Assembly: GCA_028710885.1 (NCBI GenBank) | Contig: JAQTTG010000001.1 | Coordinates: forward strand, 62,001-126,000 | Origin: Sulfuricurvum sp. | GTDB taxonomy: Bacteria; Campylobacterota; Campylobacteria; Campylobacterales; Sulfurimonadaceae | DNA length: 64,000 nucleotides | Reading direction: 5' to 3' | Shown here: positions 39,964 through 49,708 of the stretch, piece by piece | Layout of the letters: each line of letters starts with the position of its first letter | Position numbering within the stretch: the first letter of the stretch is position 1 | Notes under the pieces: model-generated | Databases searched by the model: none | Told to the model about the DNA's origin: nothing | What the model saw: the letters and a program-made list of their open reading frames with translations, nothing else | Translations under genes and position numbers: made by a program

Positions 39964-41265
39964 ATGCAATCTTCTATTGCCGAAAAATTGCCTTATGCAA
40001 GCGGTATTGACGCATTGTATTACTTTGCACAAAGCGGTGCTTTTTATCATCGGCTCTATGATGACATCATCAATCAGATCGAAGATAAAAAAGCTTATTT
40101 TAAATCCATCAATTATCAGTACGCTGACAATGACATTATCGTCTCTATTAATGGAATCGATGTCGTTTACAGCGGAATGGGAAGAGACGGTTTTCACTGG
40201 TTCAACCATGACTTTTTCAGATCAGGTTTTAAAGACCCTGAGAAGGCTATGAACATTCACAACATACGAATACAGCTCAATGCTATAGGAATCTATACTC
40301 TGGGCTTGAAATCGCTTATAGAGTACGTTAACACGAAATTTTTAGGTGAGTTCACGATGAAGATATTCCCGATCACTCGTATCGACGTTAATATGTTCAT
40401 ACAACACGATTTTAGCTATCTCCGTAAAGAAATGATTTTGTCAAAGAAACAAAATCATTCCGCAAATATAGGTGAGCGTTCCAATGCCTATGAACTTGAA
40501 ACATACTATGTGGGTAAGAAACCCTTTTTACTTCGTATCTACAATAAGCATAAAGAGCTTCAAAGTGCTACACCGATCAAACGGGAGATGATGCACAACC
40601 ATTTCGGGATTCACGGTATGGACTTGGAGAAACCGATCTTTAACGTTGAATTTGAAATGCACAGAGAGTATTTAAAGACTTATGGGATTGATACGATAGA
40701 TGATGCCATTAAGCGTGCCAATATTCTATTTAAAAATGCCTGCGATCAGATCAGACTGATTGATACACAGAGTGTGAGTGAAAAGACTCTTAACTCATCC
40801 AATCGCAAACGAGCGGATACATTACCCGTATGGAATCACATAAAATACCATTACGACGTTAAAGAGTTTATGCAGATCGATACACCGTTAGAGAAGATTG
40901 AGCGGATCAGCTTTCGATACTCCCTGCAAGATGCCGAGAAGTCGATTAAAAAGGTCATCACACGGTTAATGGTTCATCATAATGAGCCGACATTGCTTTT
41001 TTTTCTTGATGTGCTTCAAAGAGCAAAAGCAGAATTCGATTTACGCAAGAGTATAAAAAACCTGCATGAGGAACACAAGGTAGAAACATTTGAAGAGGAA
41101 CTCAAAGGATACAGTGATGAGGGATTATGGAATTTTGATCGGAGCTTGTCAATGGAAATACAAGGCACACCTATAGGTACACCTCTTTATGATGAACTGG
41201 ATCATCGTCACTTACTAATTACCAAAGAGTTAGAAAGACGAAAGCTGATTCCAGATGTGTTTTAG
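39964..41265 (+). CDS. Replication initiation protein (Rep_trans/RIF-like)
   Basis: ITRIDVNMFIQHDF...NAYELETYYVGKKPFLLRIYNKHKEL...FNVEFEMHREYLKTYGI, resembling plasmid/filamentous-phage Rep_trans proteins; start set at MQSSIAEK after AAAGGA. Confidence 0.68.
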   Translation: MQSSIAEKLPYASGIDALYYFAQSGAFYHRLYDDIINQIEDKKAYFKSINYQYADNDIIVSINGIDVVYSGMGRDGFHWFNHDFFRSGFKDPEKAMNIHNIRIQLNAIGIYTLGLKSLIEYVNTKFLGEFTMKIFPITRIDVNMFIQHDFSYLRKEMILSKKQNHSANIGERSNAYELETYYVGKKPFLLRIYNKHKELQSATPIKREMMHNHFGIHGMDLEKPIFNVEFEMHREYLKTYGIDTIDDAIKRANILFKNACDQIRLIDTQSVSEKTLNSSNRKRADTLPVWNHIKYHYDVKEFMQIDTPLEKIERISFRYSLQDAEKSIKKVITRLMVHHNEPTLLFFLDVLQRAKAEFDLRKSIKNLHEEHKVETFEEELKGYSDEGLWNFDRSLSMEIQGTPIGTPLYDELDHRHLLITKELERRKLIPDVF

Positions 41266-41275
41266 GGAATGAGCT

Positions 41276-41491
41276 ATGCGTTACATGTCATTATCTCATC
41301 TAGCAGAATATTACGATGTTCACCCAGATACGCTACGTAGGCGCTTTAAAGAGTTTAATATTAAGAAAGATGAACATTTTATCGTCATAGGAAATACTGT
41401 CCGTTTTGATGTGGTAAAAGTGCATCCATTGCTGACAGGAGAATACGCCGATGATCGTTTTGAAAGTGTTCTGAATCGGTTGTTAATATGA
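41276..41491 (+). CDS. Small HTH DNA-binding protein (excisionase/regulator-like)
   Basis: MSLSHLAEYYDVHPDTLRRRFKEFNIKKDEHFI; stop overlaps the integrase start (ATGA). Confidence 0.65.
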   Translation: MRYMSLSHLAEYYDVHPDTLRRRFKEFNIKKDEHFIVIGNTVRFDVVKVHPLLTGEYADDRFESVLNRLLI

Positions 41492-42552
41492 TCGATGCTA
41501 CAATGTCACCGCATAGCATTTCTGTCCGAAAGGATAGAAGATTGGCAAACATCTACGTGCGTGGCAATAAGTTATGGATTGATTACTTTGTCGAAGGTCG
41601 GCGTGTACGCAAGGCAACAGGATTGGAAGACACAACGTCCAATCGTGCCTTCGTCAACAAGACAATCATTCCAAAGCTTCTTACCATGATAGCAACAGGC
41701 GAAATACATAGAAAACAGCCCAAGACATTCGGGCATTATTTCAAGGTATTTCTAACTCTCAAAGATTCGAACCGATCCTATTTCGTTAAAAAACCGATCT
41801 GGGATAAAGTCAATGAAAAATTTAAAAACTTGGATGTGGACAAGATCACTCGGCTCGATGTAAAAAGTTACATCAATGCTCTGCCGATCAAGTCTGTCTC
41901 AAAGGGTGCTTATAAAACGGTACTATTCGAAGTGTTTGAACTCGCCATCGATGATGGCGTATTAAGCACTAATCCTGCGGTCAATATAAAACTGAAAAGC
42001 GATGAGCAGAGAAAAATAGACTACTTCACCAAAGAGGAGGTTAATTTGCTTCTCTCAAAAGCTGAAGGTGTTATGAGACCCTATTTAATGCTGGCATTTC
42101 ATACGGGTATGAGACCCGAAGAAATATTGGGGTTACAATCGAATGACATTTCGGATGGATGGATTGACATAAAACGGGTTCGTACCCGTGGACGTGTCGA
42201 TATACCAAAAACCCGCAATTCAGTTCGTAAAATCCCCTGCCCTACGTTCGTCCTAGATGAACTGGAACAGATCAAAAGTGATCATCTCTTTTTATTTAGA
42301 GATATCGATGATGCAACGAAGTTTAAACACCGATGGCCTGCACTTTTAGAAAAGTGTGAGCTATCGAGACGAAAGCTTTATTCGGCACGTCATACGTTCG
42401 CAACGATCATGCTTCAAAACGGGGTTGTAAGTATTAACGAGTTAGCAGGATTATTAGGACATTCAAGTCCGAAGATTACATTAGCACATTATGCAAGTGT
42501 GATTGATCCGAAGAAAATTGATTTGGGAAAAAACTTTAATTTGTTTAGCTGA
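41488..42552 (+). CDS. Tyrosine recombinase / phage-type integrase
   Basis: AFHTGMRPEEILGL, SARHTFATIMLQNG, LAGLLGHSSPKITLAHYA (R..HxxR..Y). Confidence 0.93.
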   Translation: MIDATMSPHSISVRKDRRLANIYVRGNKLWIDYFVEGRRVRKATGLEDTTSNRAFVNKTIIPKLLTMIATGEIHRKQPKTFGHYFKVFLTLKDSNRSYFVKKPIWDKVNEKFKNLDVDKITRLDVKSYINALPIKSVSKGAYKTVLFEVFELAIDDGVLSTNPAVNIKLKSDEQRKIDYFTKEEVNLLLSKAEGVMRPYLMLAFHTGMRPEEILGLQSNDISDGWIDIKRVRTRGRVDIPKTRNSVRKIPCPTFVLDELEQIKSDHLFLFRDIDDATKFKHRWPALLEKCELSRRKLYSARHTFATIMLQNGVVSINELAGLLGHSSPKITLAHYASVIDPKKIDLGKNFNLFS

Positions 42553-42606
42553 TAGTACTGACACAATGGAGTCACACTAAGCTTTCAAACAGCCTAAAAT
42601 AGGGAG

Positions 42607-42624
42607 TAGGTACAACGTAAGCCG
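42607..42624. repeat. attR: 3' end of the current rnpB gene
   Basis: TAGGTACAACGTAAGCCG identical to 35606-35623. Confidence 0.88.
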
Positions 42625-42937
42625 GGTTCTGGATGAAGTGATAATTAATCTACTGCCATGATCACTCATGGCCTCTAGCGAAACAATAGCGATGTAGGAC
42701 GCTAACCATCTGTTTCTTGCTGCGCGGTTGGGTTTACATAGCTCTCACAGTTGCCTGCGAGACTGGTGGGCTCTTACCCCGCCGTTTCACCCTTACCTCT
42801 TGCGAGGCGGTATACTCTCTGTTGCACTGATCCCTCATGTTACCATGGCCATCCGTTAGATGGAACCGTGTCCTACGGCAGCCCGGACTTTACCTCTTGG
42901 GATTACTAGTTCCAAGCTATCACCTGTTGTACCTAAC
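42607..42937 (-). ncRNA. rnpB: RNase P RNA
   Basis: Reverse complement has GAGGTAAAGTCCGGGCT, GAGGGATCAGTGCAACAGAGAGTATACCGCC, AGGGTGAAACGGCGGGGTAAGAGCCCACC, AACCCGGCTTACG and a closing P1 helix UAGGUACAAC/GUUGUACCUA. Confidence 0.93.
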
Positions 42938-42940
42938 GAA

Positions 42941-42946
42941 ATTATA
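42941..42946 (-). promoter_or_regulatory. -10 element of rnpB
   Basis: Minus-strand TATAAT just upstream of the rnpB 5' end. Confidence 0.6.
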
Positions 42947-42990
42947 AAAGAAAATGGATTAGAAAGGGCTTGATAAGAGTTAGGAGGAGA

Positions 42991-43009
42991 TTCTCCCGAA
43001 GCGGGAGAA
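42991..43009 (-). terminator. Hairpin downstream of the oor operon
   Basis: TTCTCCCG-AAG-CGGGAGAA perfect 8-bp stem 9 nt after oorC; no strong U-tract. Confidence 0.5.
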
Positions 43010-43017
43010 AGGGAAAA

Positions 43018-43581
43018 TTACATTCCGAGTGCAGCTTTAGCTTCTTTGGCGTATTGGATACCCAATGCCCAAGCTTTATTGTTTACTTCATGTACTTTTT
43101 TTGGAACTTTTGAAAGCATTACTTCACGCAATGTTTCCGGTTCAAGAACACCGGTAAATTCGTTGGTGATACCTAATGCAACAACCGATTGAGTAATAAC
43201 GTTTCCGACTTCCTCTTTTGCAATCGTGATGATCGGAATCTCAACAATGATCCATTTTTTACGGTCTTCTTCAGTTGGGTGAACCAAGTTTGGCTCAACT
43301 ACGATGATTCCGCCCGGTTTTACACCGTTTTTGAATTGTTGGTAACTCACGTTTGCAACGGAAAGCATGAAATCGATTTCACCCTCATTCGCATATGGGT
43401 AGAAAATTTCATTGTCATCAAGGGTAATATCAACAACGGTTGCTCCGCCGCGAACTTGTGACGTATAGGTTGCGGTTTTAAGACCGTGACCACCAAGTTT
43501 GATTTTAGCCGCAGCCATAATCTCACCGGCGAGAAGAACCCCTTGTCCACCGACGCCTGTAAATCGTATCGTATGTCTCAT
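43018..43581 (-). CDS. oorC: 2-oxoglutarate:acceptor oxidoreductase gamma subunit
   Basis: FTGVGGQGVLLAGEIMAAA...TYTSQVRGGATVVDI; operon context. Confidence 0.9.
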   Translation of the reverse strand: MRHTIRFTGVGGQGVLLAGEIMAAAKIKLGGHGLKTATYTSQVRGGATVVDITLDDNEIFYPYANEGEIDFMLSVANVSYQQFKNGVKPGGIIVVEPNLVHPTEEDRKKWIIVEIPIITIAKEEVGNVITQSVVALGITNEFTGVLEPETLREVMLSKVPKKVHEVNNKAWALGIQYAKEAKAALGM

Positions 43582-43590
43582 GGTTTCTCC

Positions 43591-44445
43591 TTAGATTTTT
43601 TTCGCAAAGTCGTCTTGCGTGATTTTAGCGCGTTTACCTTGTGCTGCTTCAATTACCATATCGTACAACTCAGTATATTCTGCTTGTTCAACCTCTCGCA
43701 ATACACCCGTTGGGAACTTGTTCATTTGTTCTTCCGGACTTAGTGCTTCCCATTTTTTCAATGGAGTTGTAATGCTGTCGATCCACTCAAGATTTTCCAT
43801 CGCACTTTGCATTTTGTTTTTACGACCAAGGTTAATATGGCAGTTTGACATAATGTCAAAGAATGAGAACCCTTTGTGTGAGAACCCTTTTACAAGAACT
43901 TTTTCAAGTTTTTTCGGATCAAGCATCGTCTCACGCGCTACGAATGAAGCACCCGCACCCATCGCAAGTTTACACGCATCGAACGTTGGATCAATGTTAC
44001 CGTTTTGCGCCGATACACACCACATACCCTGTGGAGTTGTCGGAGAGATTTGAGAATTGGTCAAACCGTAGATGAAGTTATTAATCAAAATAAAGTTCAA
44101 ATCGATATTACGACGACAACCGTGAATCGTGTGGTTACCACCGATCGCAAGACCATCACCATCACCCGCTACAACAATAACGTGTGCATCAGGACGAGTC
44201 AATTTAATCCCCGTAGCATATGCAATCGTACGACCGTGAGTTGTATGAACGGTATTACAGTTGATGTACGAACTAAAACGTCCTGAACAACCAATACCGG
44301 AAACGACACACACTTTGTCCATATCCCAGCCCATTTTATCGATAGCACGGATAACTGATTTAAGGATAACACCATCACCACAACCCCAACACCAAAGTGT
44401 CGGCATTTTATCTACACGTAAATATTGATCGTAATTGAAAGCCAT
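43591..44445 (-). CDS. oorB: 2-oxoglutarate:acceptor oxidoreductase beta subunit (TPP binding)
   Basis: LWCWGCGDGVILKSV, VVAGDGDGLAIGGNHTIHGCRRN. Confidence 0.92.
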   Translation of the reverse strand: MAFNYDQYLRVDKMPTLWCWGCGDGVILKSVIRAIDKMGWDMDKVCVVSGIGCSGRFSSYINCNTVHTTHGRTIAYATGIKLTRPDAHVIVVAGDGDGLAIGGNHTIHGCRRNIDLNFILINNFIYGLTNSQISPTTPQGMWCVSAQNGNIDPTFDACKLAMGAGASFVARETMLDPKKLEKVLVKGFSHKGFSFFDIMSNCHINLGRKNKMQSAMENLEWIDSITTPLKKWEALSPEEQMNKFPTGVLREVEQAEYTELYDMVIEAAQGKRAKITQDDFAKKI

Positions 44446-45599
44446 TAGAACATCTCCTTAACTTTTGCTACCATTTCTAATGGTGCGATTGGACGACCGT
44501 TTGCTTTATGAAGCGTAGAGAAATCTCTTCGTCCTGTAACACGTTCAATCTCTTTGAGGTATTGACCCATATTGAGTTCAGTTACAAAAATCTTTTTGTA
44601 TTTGTCACCGATTTCTTTGAGTTTTTTCTCCGGACTTGGCCAGATAGTAATCGGGCGGAATAGTCCCGCTTTAATCCCATCATTACGAAGTTTCATAACC
44701 GCTTCTTTTGCACCACGGCTGATTGAACCGTACGCAATAAGTATAACTTCAGGTTCATCATCCATCATGAACTCTTCATAATCCGCTTCGTCGTCCAAAC
44801 CGTCATTTTCAAGTGCAACTGCATTGATTTTTCCAACAAGACGCTCAATGTTGAATTGGCATTGTGCCGCATCTTCTGTCGGGAATCCGGTTGGTCCGTG
44901 GTGAAGTCCCGTAAAGTGGAAACGATACCCTTCGAACATTGGATTTAATACTGCCGCTTCATTCATAGGAACGTCGTATGGGCGATAATCTTCCGGTTTT
45001 CCGTCAAAACGTTTACGGTTTACGATTGAAGCTTTTACATCTTCCAAATCAGGAAGAACCGCTTTTCCGTGCATATGACCAACCGTCTCATCCAAAAGGA
45101 CAAATACCGGAGTCATGTATCGCTCAGCAAGATTAAACCCGCGAACGGTTTGAGTATAACATTCTTCGAGTGAACCGGCACACAAGGTAATTGATGCATA
45201 GTCACCGTGTGTTGGATATTGTGCTTGACCGATATCCGCTTGTGATACACGTGTTGGAAGACCGGTAGATGGACCTCCACGCATTACGTTGATAATTACG
45301 AGTGGTACTTCAGCGATAAAACCCAAACCAATTTGCTCTGATTTGAGGGAGATCCCAGGACCTGACGTTGCCGTCATCGCTTTTGTTCCAGCCATAGAAG
45401 CACCCAGAGCAACCGAAATACCGGCGATTTCATCTTCCATTTGGATAAATTTTCCGCCTACAGTCGGAAGCATATCGGACATCTCATGCATAACTTCAGA
45501 TGATGGTGTAATCGGGTATCCGCCGAAAAACATACATCCTGCATCAAATGCACCGAGTGCCGCTAATTCATTACCTGTAGAAATTACTTCTCTTGCCAT
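44445..45599 (-). CDS. oorA: 2-oxoglutarate:acceptor oxidoreductase alpha subunit
   Basis: GNELAALGAFDAGCMFFGGYPITPSSEVMHEM, TATSGPGISLKSEQIG. Confidence 0.92.
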   Translation of the reverse strand: MAREVISTGNELAALGAFDAGCMFFGGYPITPSSEVMHEMSDMLPTVGGKFIQMEDEIAGISVALGASMAGTKAMTATSGPGISLKSEQIGLGFIAEVPLVIINVMRGGPSTGLPTRVSQADIGQAQYPTHGDYASITLCAGSLEECYTQTVRGFNLAERYMTPVFVLLDETVGHMHGKAVLPDLEDVKASIVNRKRFDGKPEDYRPYDVPMNEAAVLNPMFEGYRFHFTGLHHGPTGFPTEDAAQCQFNIERLVGKINAVALENDGLDDEADYEEFMMDDEPEVILIAYGSISRGAKEAVMKLRNDGIKAGLFRPITIWPSPEKKLKEIGDKYKKIFVTELNMGQYLKEIERVTGRRDFSTLHKANGRPIAPLEMVAKVKEMF

Positions 45600-45928
45600 T
45601 ATTTCACTCCTGCTTGGTCTAGTGACATAAATTTGTTTGCAATGACCGCCGCTTGACGCGCTTTTGCATCATCAGTCAACTTTGCAAATTTAAAATCTGC
45701 CTTGTCAGCGACATAAATCGCGAAGTCAGGACATGAGAGTTCGCACTCATTGCATCCGATACATGACTCGGGATGATCGACAGAGATCATTGCACCTAAT
45801 GTTGATGTACGCTCATAGCGCATACCTAATACACCCGATGGACATACTGATACACAAATATCACATGCTTTACAGTTATCGGTATTAACCCATACAGGGG
45901 TATTACCAGGGTTGATCGTTTTAAACAT
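45599..45928 (-). CDS. oorD: 2-oxoglutarate:acceptor oxidoreductase delta (ferredoxin-like) subunit
   Basis: Two 4Fe-4S motifs CKACDICVSVCPSG and CIGCNECELSCPDF. Confidence 0.92.
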   Translation of the reverse strand: MFKTINPGNTPVWVNTDNCKACDICVSVCPSGVLGMRYERTSTLGAMISVDHPESCIGCNECELSCPDFAIYVADKADFKFAKLTDDAKARQAAVIANKFMSLDQAGVK

Positions 45929-45951
45929 CTGCTCTCCTCACAAAAATAAAA

Positions 45952-46251
45952 TTATTTTGACTCGTCTTCGGTTGAAAACTTGCCTATGGCACAAGAGACA
46001 AAGCTCTTGAGCTTCAGGGTAGCGTTATCAAGAGTCCCCTCTTCTTCACCTACAAGAGGATATCCAAGAGTTCTTAATAGTGCTTTAAACTGTGCTAATT
46101 GCGCATCGTCGGCAATCTCTGCCGTTACTTTACGAGGCTCGCACGTGAGATCGACACTGACCTCAGTAAATCCCGCCTCTTTCAGTGCTTTTGTAATCGT
46201 GTTAGCACAACCGCTACAACGAATATTAGCTACTTCAAAGACGGTAATCAT
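45952..46251 (-). CDS. Heavy-metal-associated (HMA) domain protein
   Basis: ITVFEVANIRCSGCANTITKALKEAGFTEVSVDL (CxxC HMA motif); one-base TAATG overlap with sucD. Confidence 0.8.
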   Translation of the reverse strand: MITVFEVANIRCSGCANTITKALKEAGFTEVSVDLTCEPRKVTAEIADDAQLAQFKALLRTLGYPLVGEEEGTLDNATLKLKSFVSCAIGKFSTEDESK

Positions 46252-47123
46252 TATTTTTTCATCACTTCGGCAAGTGCTTTACCAATATCTGCAGGAGAAA
46301 CAACAACTTTTACGCCTGCCGCTTCAAGTGCCGCCATTTTCTCTGCTGCAGTCCCTGCTCCACCGGAGATAATAGCCCCGGCATGACCCATACGTTTGCC
46401 CGCAGGTGCAGTTTGTCCAGCGATAAATGCAACGACAGGTTTAGTGATATGCTCTTTGATATACGCCGCTGCTTGGATCTCAAGATCTCCACCAATCTCA
46501 CCGATCATAACGATCGCATGAGTTTCAGGGTCTGCTTCGAACATCGGAAGAAGCTGTTTGTAGCTCAAACCGATAATAGGGTCACCACCGATACCGACAG
46601 CCGTCGTGATACCGAATCCCTCTTTAACCACTTGGTTCGCTGACTCGTAGGTCAATGTCCCTGATTTAGAGATCAAACCGATATTCCCTTTTTTGAAAAT
46701 GAATCCAGGCATGATTCCGATTTTACACTCTTCAGCCGTAATGATCCCAGGGCAGTTTGGCCCAATGGTCATCATGTCTTTTTTGACTGCATACGCTTTT
46801 GCAAACATCATGTCTTTGACCGGTGCACCCTCGGTAATGATAACCGCAAGGCTAATTCCAGCATCAGCCGCCTCCATAACCGCATCAGAAACGAAAGCCG
46901 GTGGAACGAAAATCATAGAAACCGTTGCACCTGTAGCAGCTACTGCTTCAGAAACAGTATTGAAAACCGGTTGACCGAGGTGCTCTTGACCGCCTTTGCC
47001 AGGGGTTACACCACCGACAATTTTAGTTCCGTATGCGATACATTGCTCAGCATGGAAAGTACCCTCTTTACCCGTAAACCCTTGAACGATAACTTTTGTA
47101 TCTTTGTTAACCAAAATAGACAT
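46251..47123 (-). CDS. sucD: Succinyl-CoA synthetase alpha subunit
   Basis: [47 protein letters not shown]. Confidence 0.95.
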   Translation of the reverse strand: MSILVNKDTKVIVQGFTGKEGTFHAEQCIAYGTKIVGGVTPGKGGQEHLGQPVFNTVSEAVAATGATVSMIFVPPAFVSDAVMEAADAGISLAVIITEGAPVKDMMFAKAYAVKKDMMTIGPNCPGIITAEECKIGIMPGFIFKKGNIGLISKSGTLTYESANQVVKEGFGITTAVGIGGDPIIGLSYKQLLPMFEADPETHAIVMIGEIGGDLEIQAAAYIKEHITKPVVAFIAGQTAPAGKRMGHAGAIISGGAGTAAEKMAALEAAGVKVVVSPADIGKALAEVMKK

Positions 47124-47126
47124 TAA

Positions 47127-48296
47127 TTACTCTCCCTTAGCTGCTGCAACAGCTTTGCGTGCGCCGTCTGCAAGATCGGTTGCCGCTACGATATTTGCAA
47201 TACCGGCATTTTTTAGAATCTCTGCCGCTTCGATAGCATTTGTACCATCAAGACGTACAATAACAGGGACATTTACATTGGTGATTTTAGTTGCTTCGAT
47301 AATCCCGTTGGCAACACGGTCACAACGGACGATTCCACCAAAAATGTTTACAAAAATCGCTTTGACATTCGGATCTTTGAGGATAATATCAAATCCTTTC
47401 GCCACCGTTTCCGCACTCGCTGAACCGCCAACATCAAGGAAGTTTGCAGGTTTTCCGCCCTCATAGTTGATGGTATCCATCGTTCCCATCGCGAGACCGG
47501 CACCGTTAACCATACAACCAACGTTACCGTCAAGTTTGATATAACTAAGACCATATTTGTCTGCTTCAATTTCTGTCGGTTCTTCTTCACTCAAATCACG
47601 CATCTCATTGACTTGGTTTTGGCGATAGAGAGCGTTGTTATCGAAGCCCATTTTTGCATCAAGTGCCAAGAATTTGCCATCGCCCGTTTTAACCAACGGA
47701 TTGATTTCGATCATCTCTGCATCGTGATCCATATATACACGATAAAGTGCAGATGCAAACTTGATAAATGTATTGATCTCTTCTACTGGAAGACCGAGAC
47801 CAAATGCCAATTTACGACCGTGAAAACTTTGGAAACCAGTCAATGGGTCAATGGATACTTTGATGATTTTTTCCGGAGTATTGTGAGCGACCTCTTCAAT
47901 CGCCATACCACCCTCAGTAGATGCCATCATAATCGGCATTTCAAGTGCACGATCAAGCAATAGACCGAGATAATATTCTTTTTTAATATCTGCGCCCTCT
48001 TCGATGTAGACTTTTTGAACGAGTTTACCCTCAGGACCTGTTTGATGCGTTACGAGTTGCATACCCAAAATTTGAGCCGCCATTTCACGTACTTCAGAGG
48101 TAGATTTGGCAAGTTTTACACCACCGCCTAAACCACGTCCACCAGCATGGATTTGAGCTTTAACAACCCAAATGTTTCCACCCAGTTCTTGAGCTGCTTT
48201 TACCGCCTCATCGGGTGTAAATGCAATGTGTCCGCGCAATGTCGGTACATTGTACTTTTTGAATAATTCTTTTGCTTGATATTCGTGAATATTCAT
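47127..48296 (-). CDS. sucC: Succinyl-CoA synthetase beta subunit
   Basis: [36 protein letters not shown]-grasp. Confidence 0.95.
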   Translation of the reverse strand: MNIHEYQAKELFKKYNVPTLRGHIAFTPDEAVKAAQELGGNIWVVKAQIHAGGRGLGGGVKLAKSTSEVREMAAQILGMQLVTHQTGPEGKLVQKVYIEEGADIKKEYYLGLLLDRALEMPIMMASTEGGMAIEEVAHNTPEKIIKVSIDPLTGFQSFHGRKLAFGLGLPVEEINTFIKFASALYRVYMDHDAEMIEINPLVKTGDGKFLALDAKMGFDNNALYRQNQVNEMRDLSEEEPTEIEADKYGLSYIKLDGNVGCMVNGAGLAMGTMDTINYEGGKPANFLDVGGSASAETVAKGFDIILKDPNVKAIFVNIFGGIVRCDRVANGIIEATKITNVNVPVIVRLDGTNAIEAAEILKNAGIANIVAATDLADGARKAVAAAKGE

Positions 48297-48316
48297 CCAT
48301 TCCTCCTGTTATAAGT

Positions 48317-49708
48317 TTACGCTATTGGTCTTGTCATCTCTTCAGGGATGACATATTTATCGAACTCTTCGGCTGTGAGTAGACCGAGTTTTATCGCAGT
48401 CTCTTTAAGTGTGGAGTTTTCTTTGTGTGCTGTTTTAGCGATTTTCGCCGCATTCTCATATCCGATATATGGATTGAGTGCTGTTACGAGCATCAATGAG
48501 TTATTCAAATACGCATCGATTTGATCACGTACCGGCTCAATTCCTACCGCACAGTTATCGTTGAACGAAACGATAGAATCTGCGAGTAAACGAACCGATT
48601 GCAAGAAGTTGTACGCAATGACTGGTTTGAATACGTTAAGTTCAAAGTTTCCTTGGCTTGCTGCAAAGCCGATACATGCATCGTTACCCATAACTTGACA
48701 TGCAACCATGGTAACCGCTTCTGATTGTGTCGGATTGACTTTACCCGGCATGATTGATGACCCCGGTTCATTTTCAGGAATAGTGATCTCACCGATCCCA
48801 CAGCGTGGACCTGACGCTAACCAACGAACATCGTTCGCGATTTTCATCATATCTGCAGCAAGAGCTTTGAGTGCACCATGTGCAAATACAAGTGCATCAT
48901 GGCTTGTTAACGCATGAAATTTATTCGGAGCTGTCACAAACTTATGACCTGTAAGTTCCGTCAATTTTGCGGCAACTCGCTCTCCAAGTTCAGGATGTGC
49001 ATTCAGACCAGTTCCAACAGCTGTACCACCAAGAGCAAGTTCACGAACAGCTTCAAGAGAAGTTTTTGCCATTTTTTCACATTTGTTGAGCATCTCTACC
49101 CAACCACTAATCTCTTGCCCTAAAGTAAGCGGAGTAGCATCTTGTAGATGGGTACGTCCGATTTTAACGATATTATTAAAATCAACAGACTTTGATATCA
49201 AAGTACCTCGTAAATGATCAATCGCTGGAAGTAAGCGTGTCTCAACCGCGATGACTGCAGCTACGTGCAATGCTGTCGGATAGGTATCGTTTGAGCTTTG
49301 TGATTTATTGACATCATCATTCGGGTGAACCAATTTTTGAGTACGAAAATCACCACCGAGTATTTCGGTTGCACGAGATGCTAAGACCTCATTGTTATTC
49401 ATATTAGATTGGGTACCTGAACCTGTTTGCCATACAACGAGTGGATAATGAGCATCTAGCTTACCTTCTAGCATCTCATCTGCAGCTTGAGCAATTGCAT
49501 CCGCTTTTTCAGAAGAAAGCATTCCCAAATCACTATTAACAAGCGCTACAGCTTTTTTGAGAAGCGAAAAAGCACGTGTAATCTCATATGGCATTTTCTC
49601 TTCGCCAATTTGAAAATTTTCTAATGAACGCTGTGTTTGCGCTCCCCAATAGGTGTCATTCGGAACCCGAACTTCCCCCATAGTGTCTTTTTCAATACGA
49701 TAACCCAT
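48317..49708 (-). CDS. fumC: Class II fumarate hydratase
   Basis: [45 protein letters not shown]. Confidence 0.95.
   Translation of the reverse strand: MGYRIEKDTMGEVRVPNDTYWGAQTQRSLENFQIGEEKMPYEITRAFSLLKKAVALVNSDLGMLSSEKADAIAQAADEMLEGKLDAHYPLVVWQTGSGTQSNMNNNEVLASRATEILGGDFRTQKLVHPNDDVNKSQSSNDTYPTALHVAAVIAVETRLLPAIDHLRGTLISKSVDFNNIVKIGRTHLQDATPLTLGQEISGWVEMLNKCEKMAKTSLEAVRELALGGTAVGTGLNAHPELGERVAAKLTELTGHKFVTAPNKFHALTSHDALVFAHGALKALAADMMKIANDVRWLASGPRCGIGEITIPENEPGSSIMPGKVNPTQSEAVTMVACQVMGNDACIGFAASQGNFELNVFKPVIAYNFLQSVRLLADSIVSFNDNCAVGIEPVRDQIDAYLNNSLMLVTALNPYIGYENAAKIAKTAHKENSTLKETAIKLGLLTAEEFDKYVIPEEMTRPIA

Larger units (their letters stand above)
35606..42624. mobile_element. 7.0-kb integrative element inserted at the 3' end of rnpB
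   Basis: Perfect 18-bp direct repeat TAGGTACAACGTAAGCCG at both ends; one copy is the rnpB 3' end; tyrosine integrase next to attR; rep, ssDNA-binding-like and HTH genes inside. Confidence 0.88.

Noticed and set aside
35606-42624. Complete filamentous prophage
   Set aside because: No major coat, pIII-like, Zot/pI or secretin gene is visible; only replication and integration genes plus cargo.
43619-44053. 144-aa plus-strand ORF inside oorB
   Set aside because: Antisense to a well-supported gene; composition of a shadow ORF with no recognisable motif. The same applies to the other antisense ORFs over oor, suc, fumC, mdh, icd and secA.
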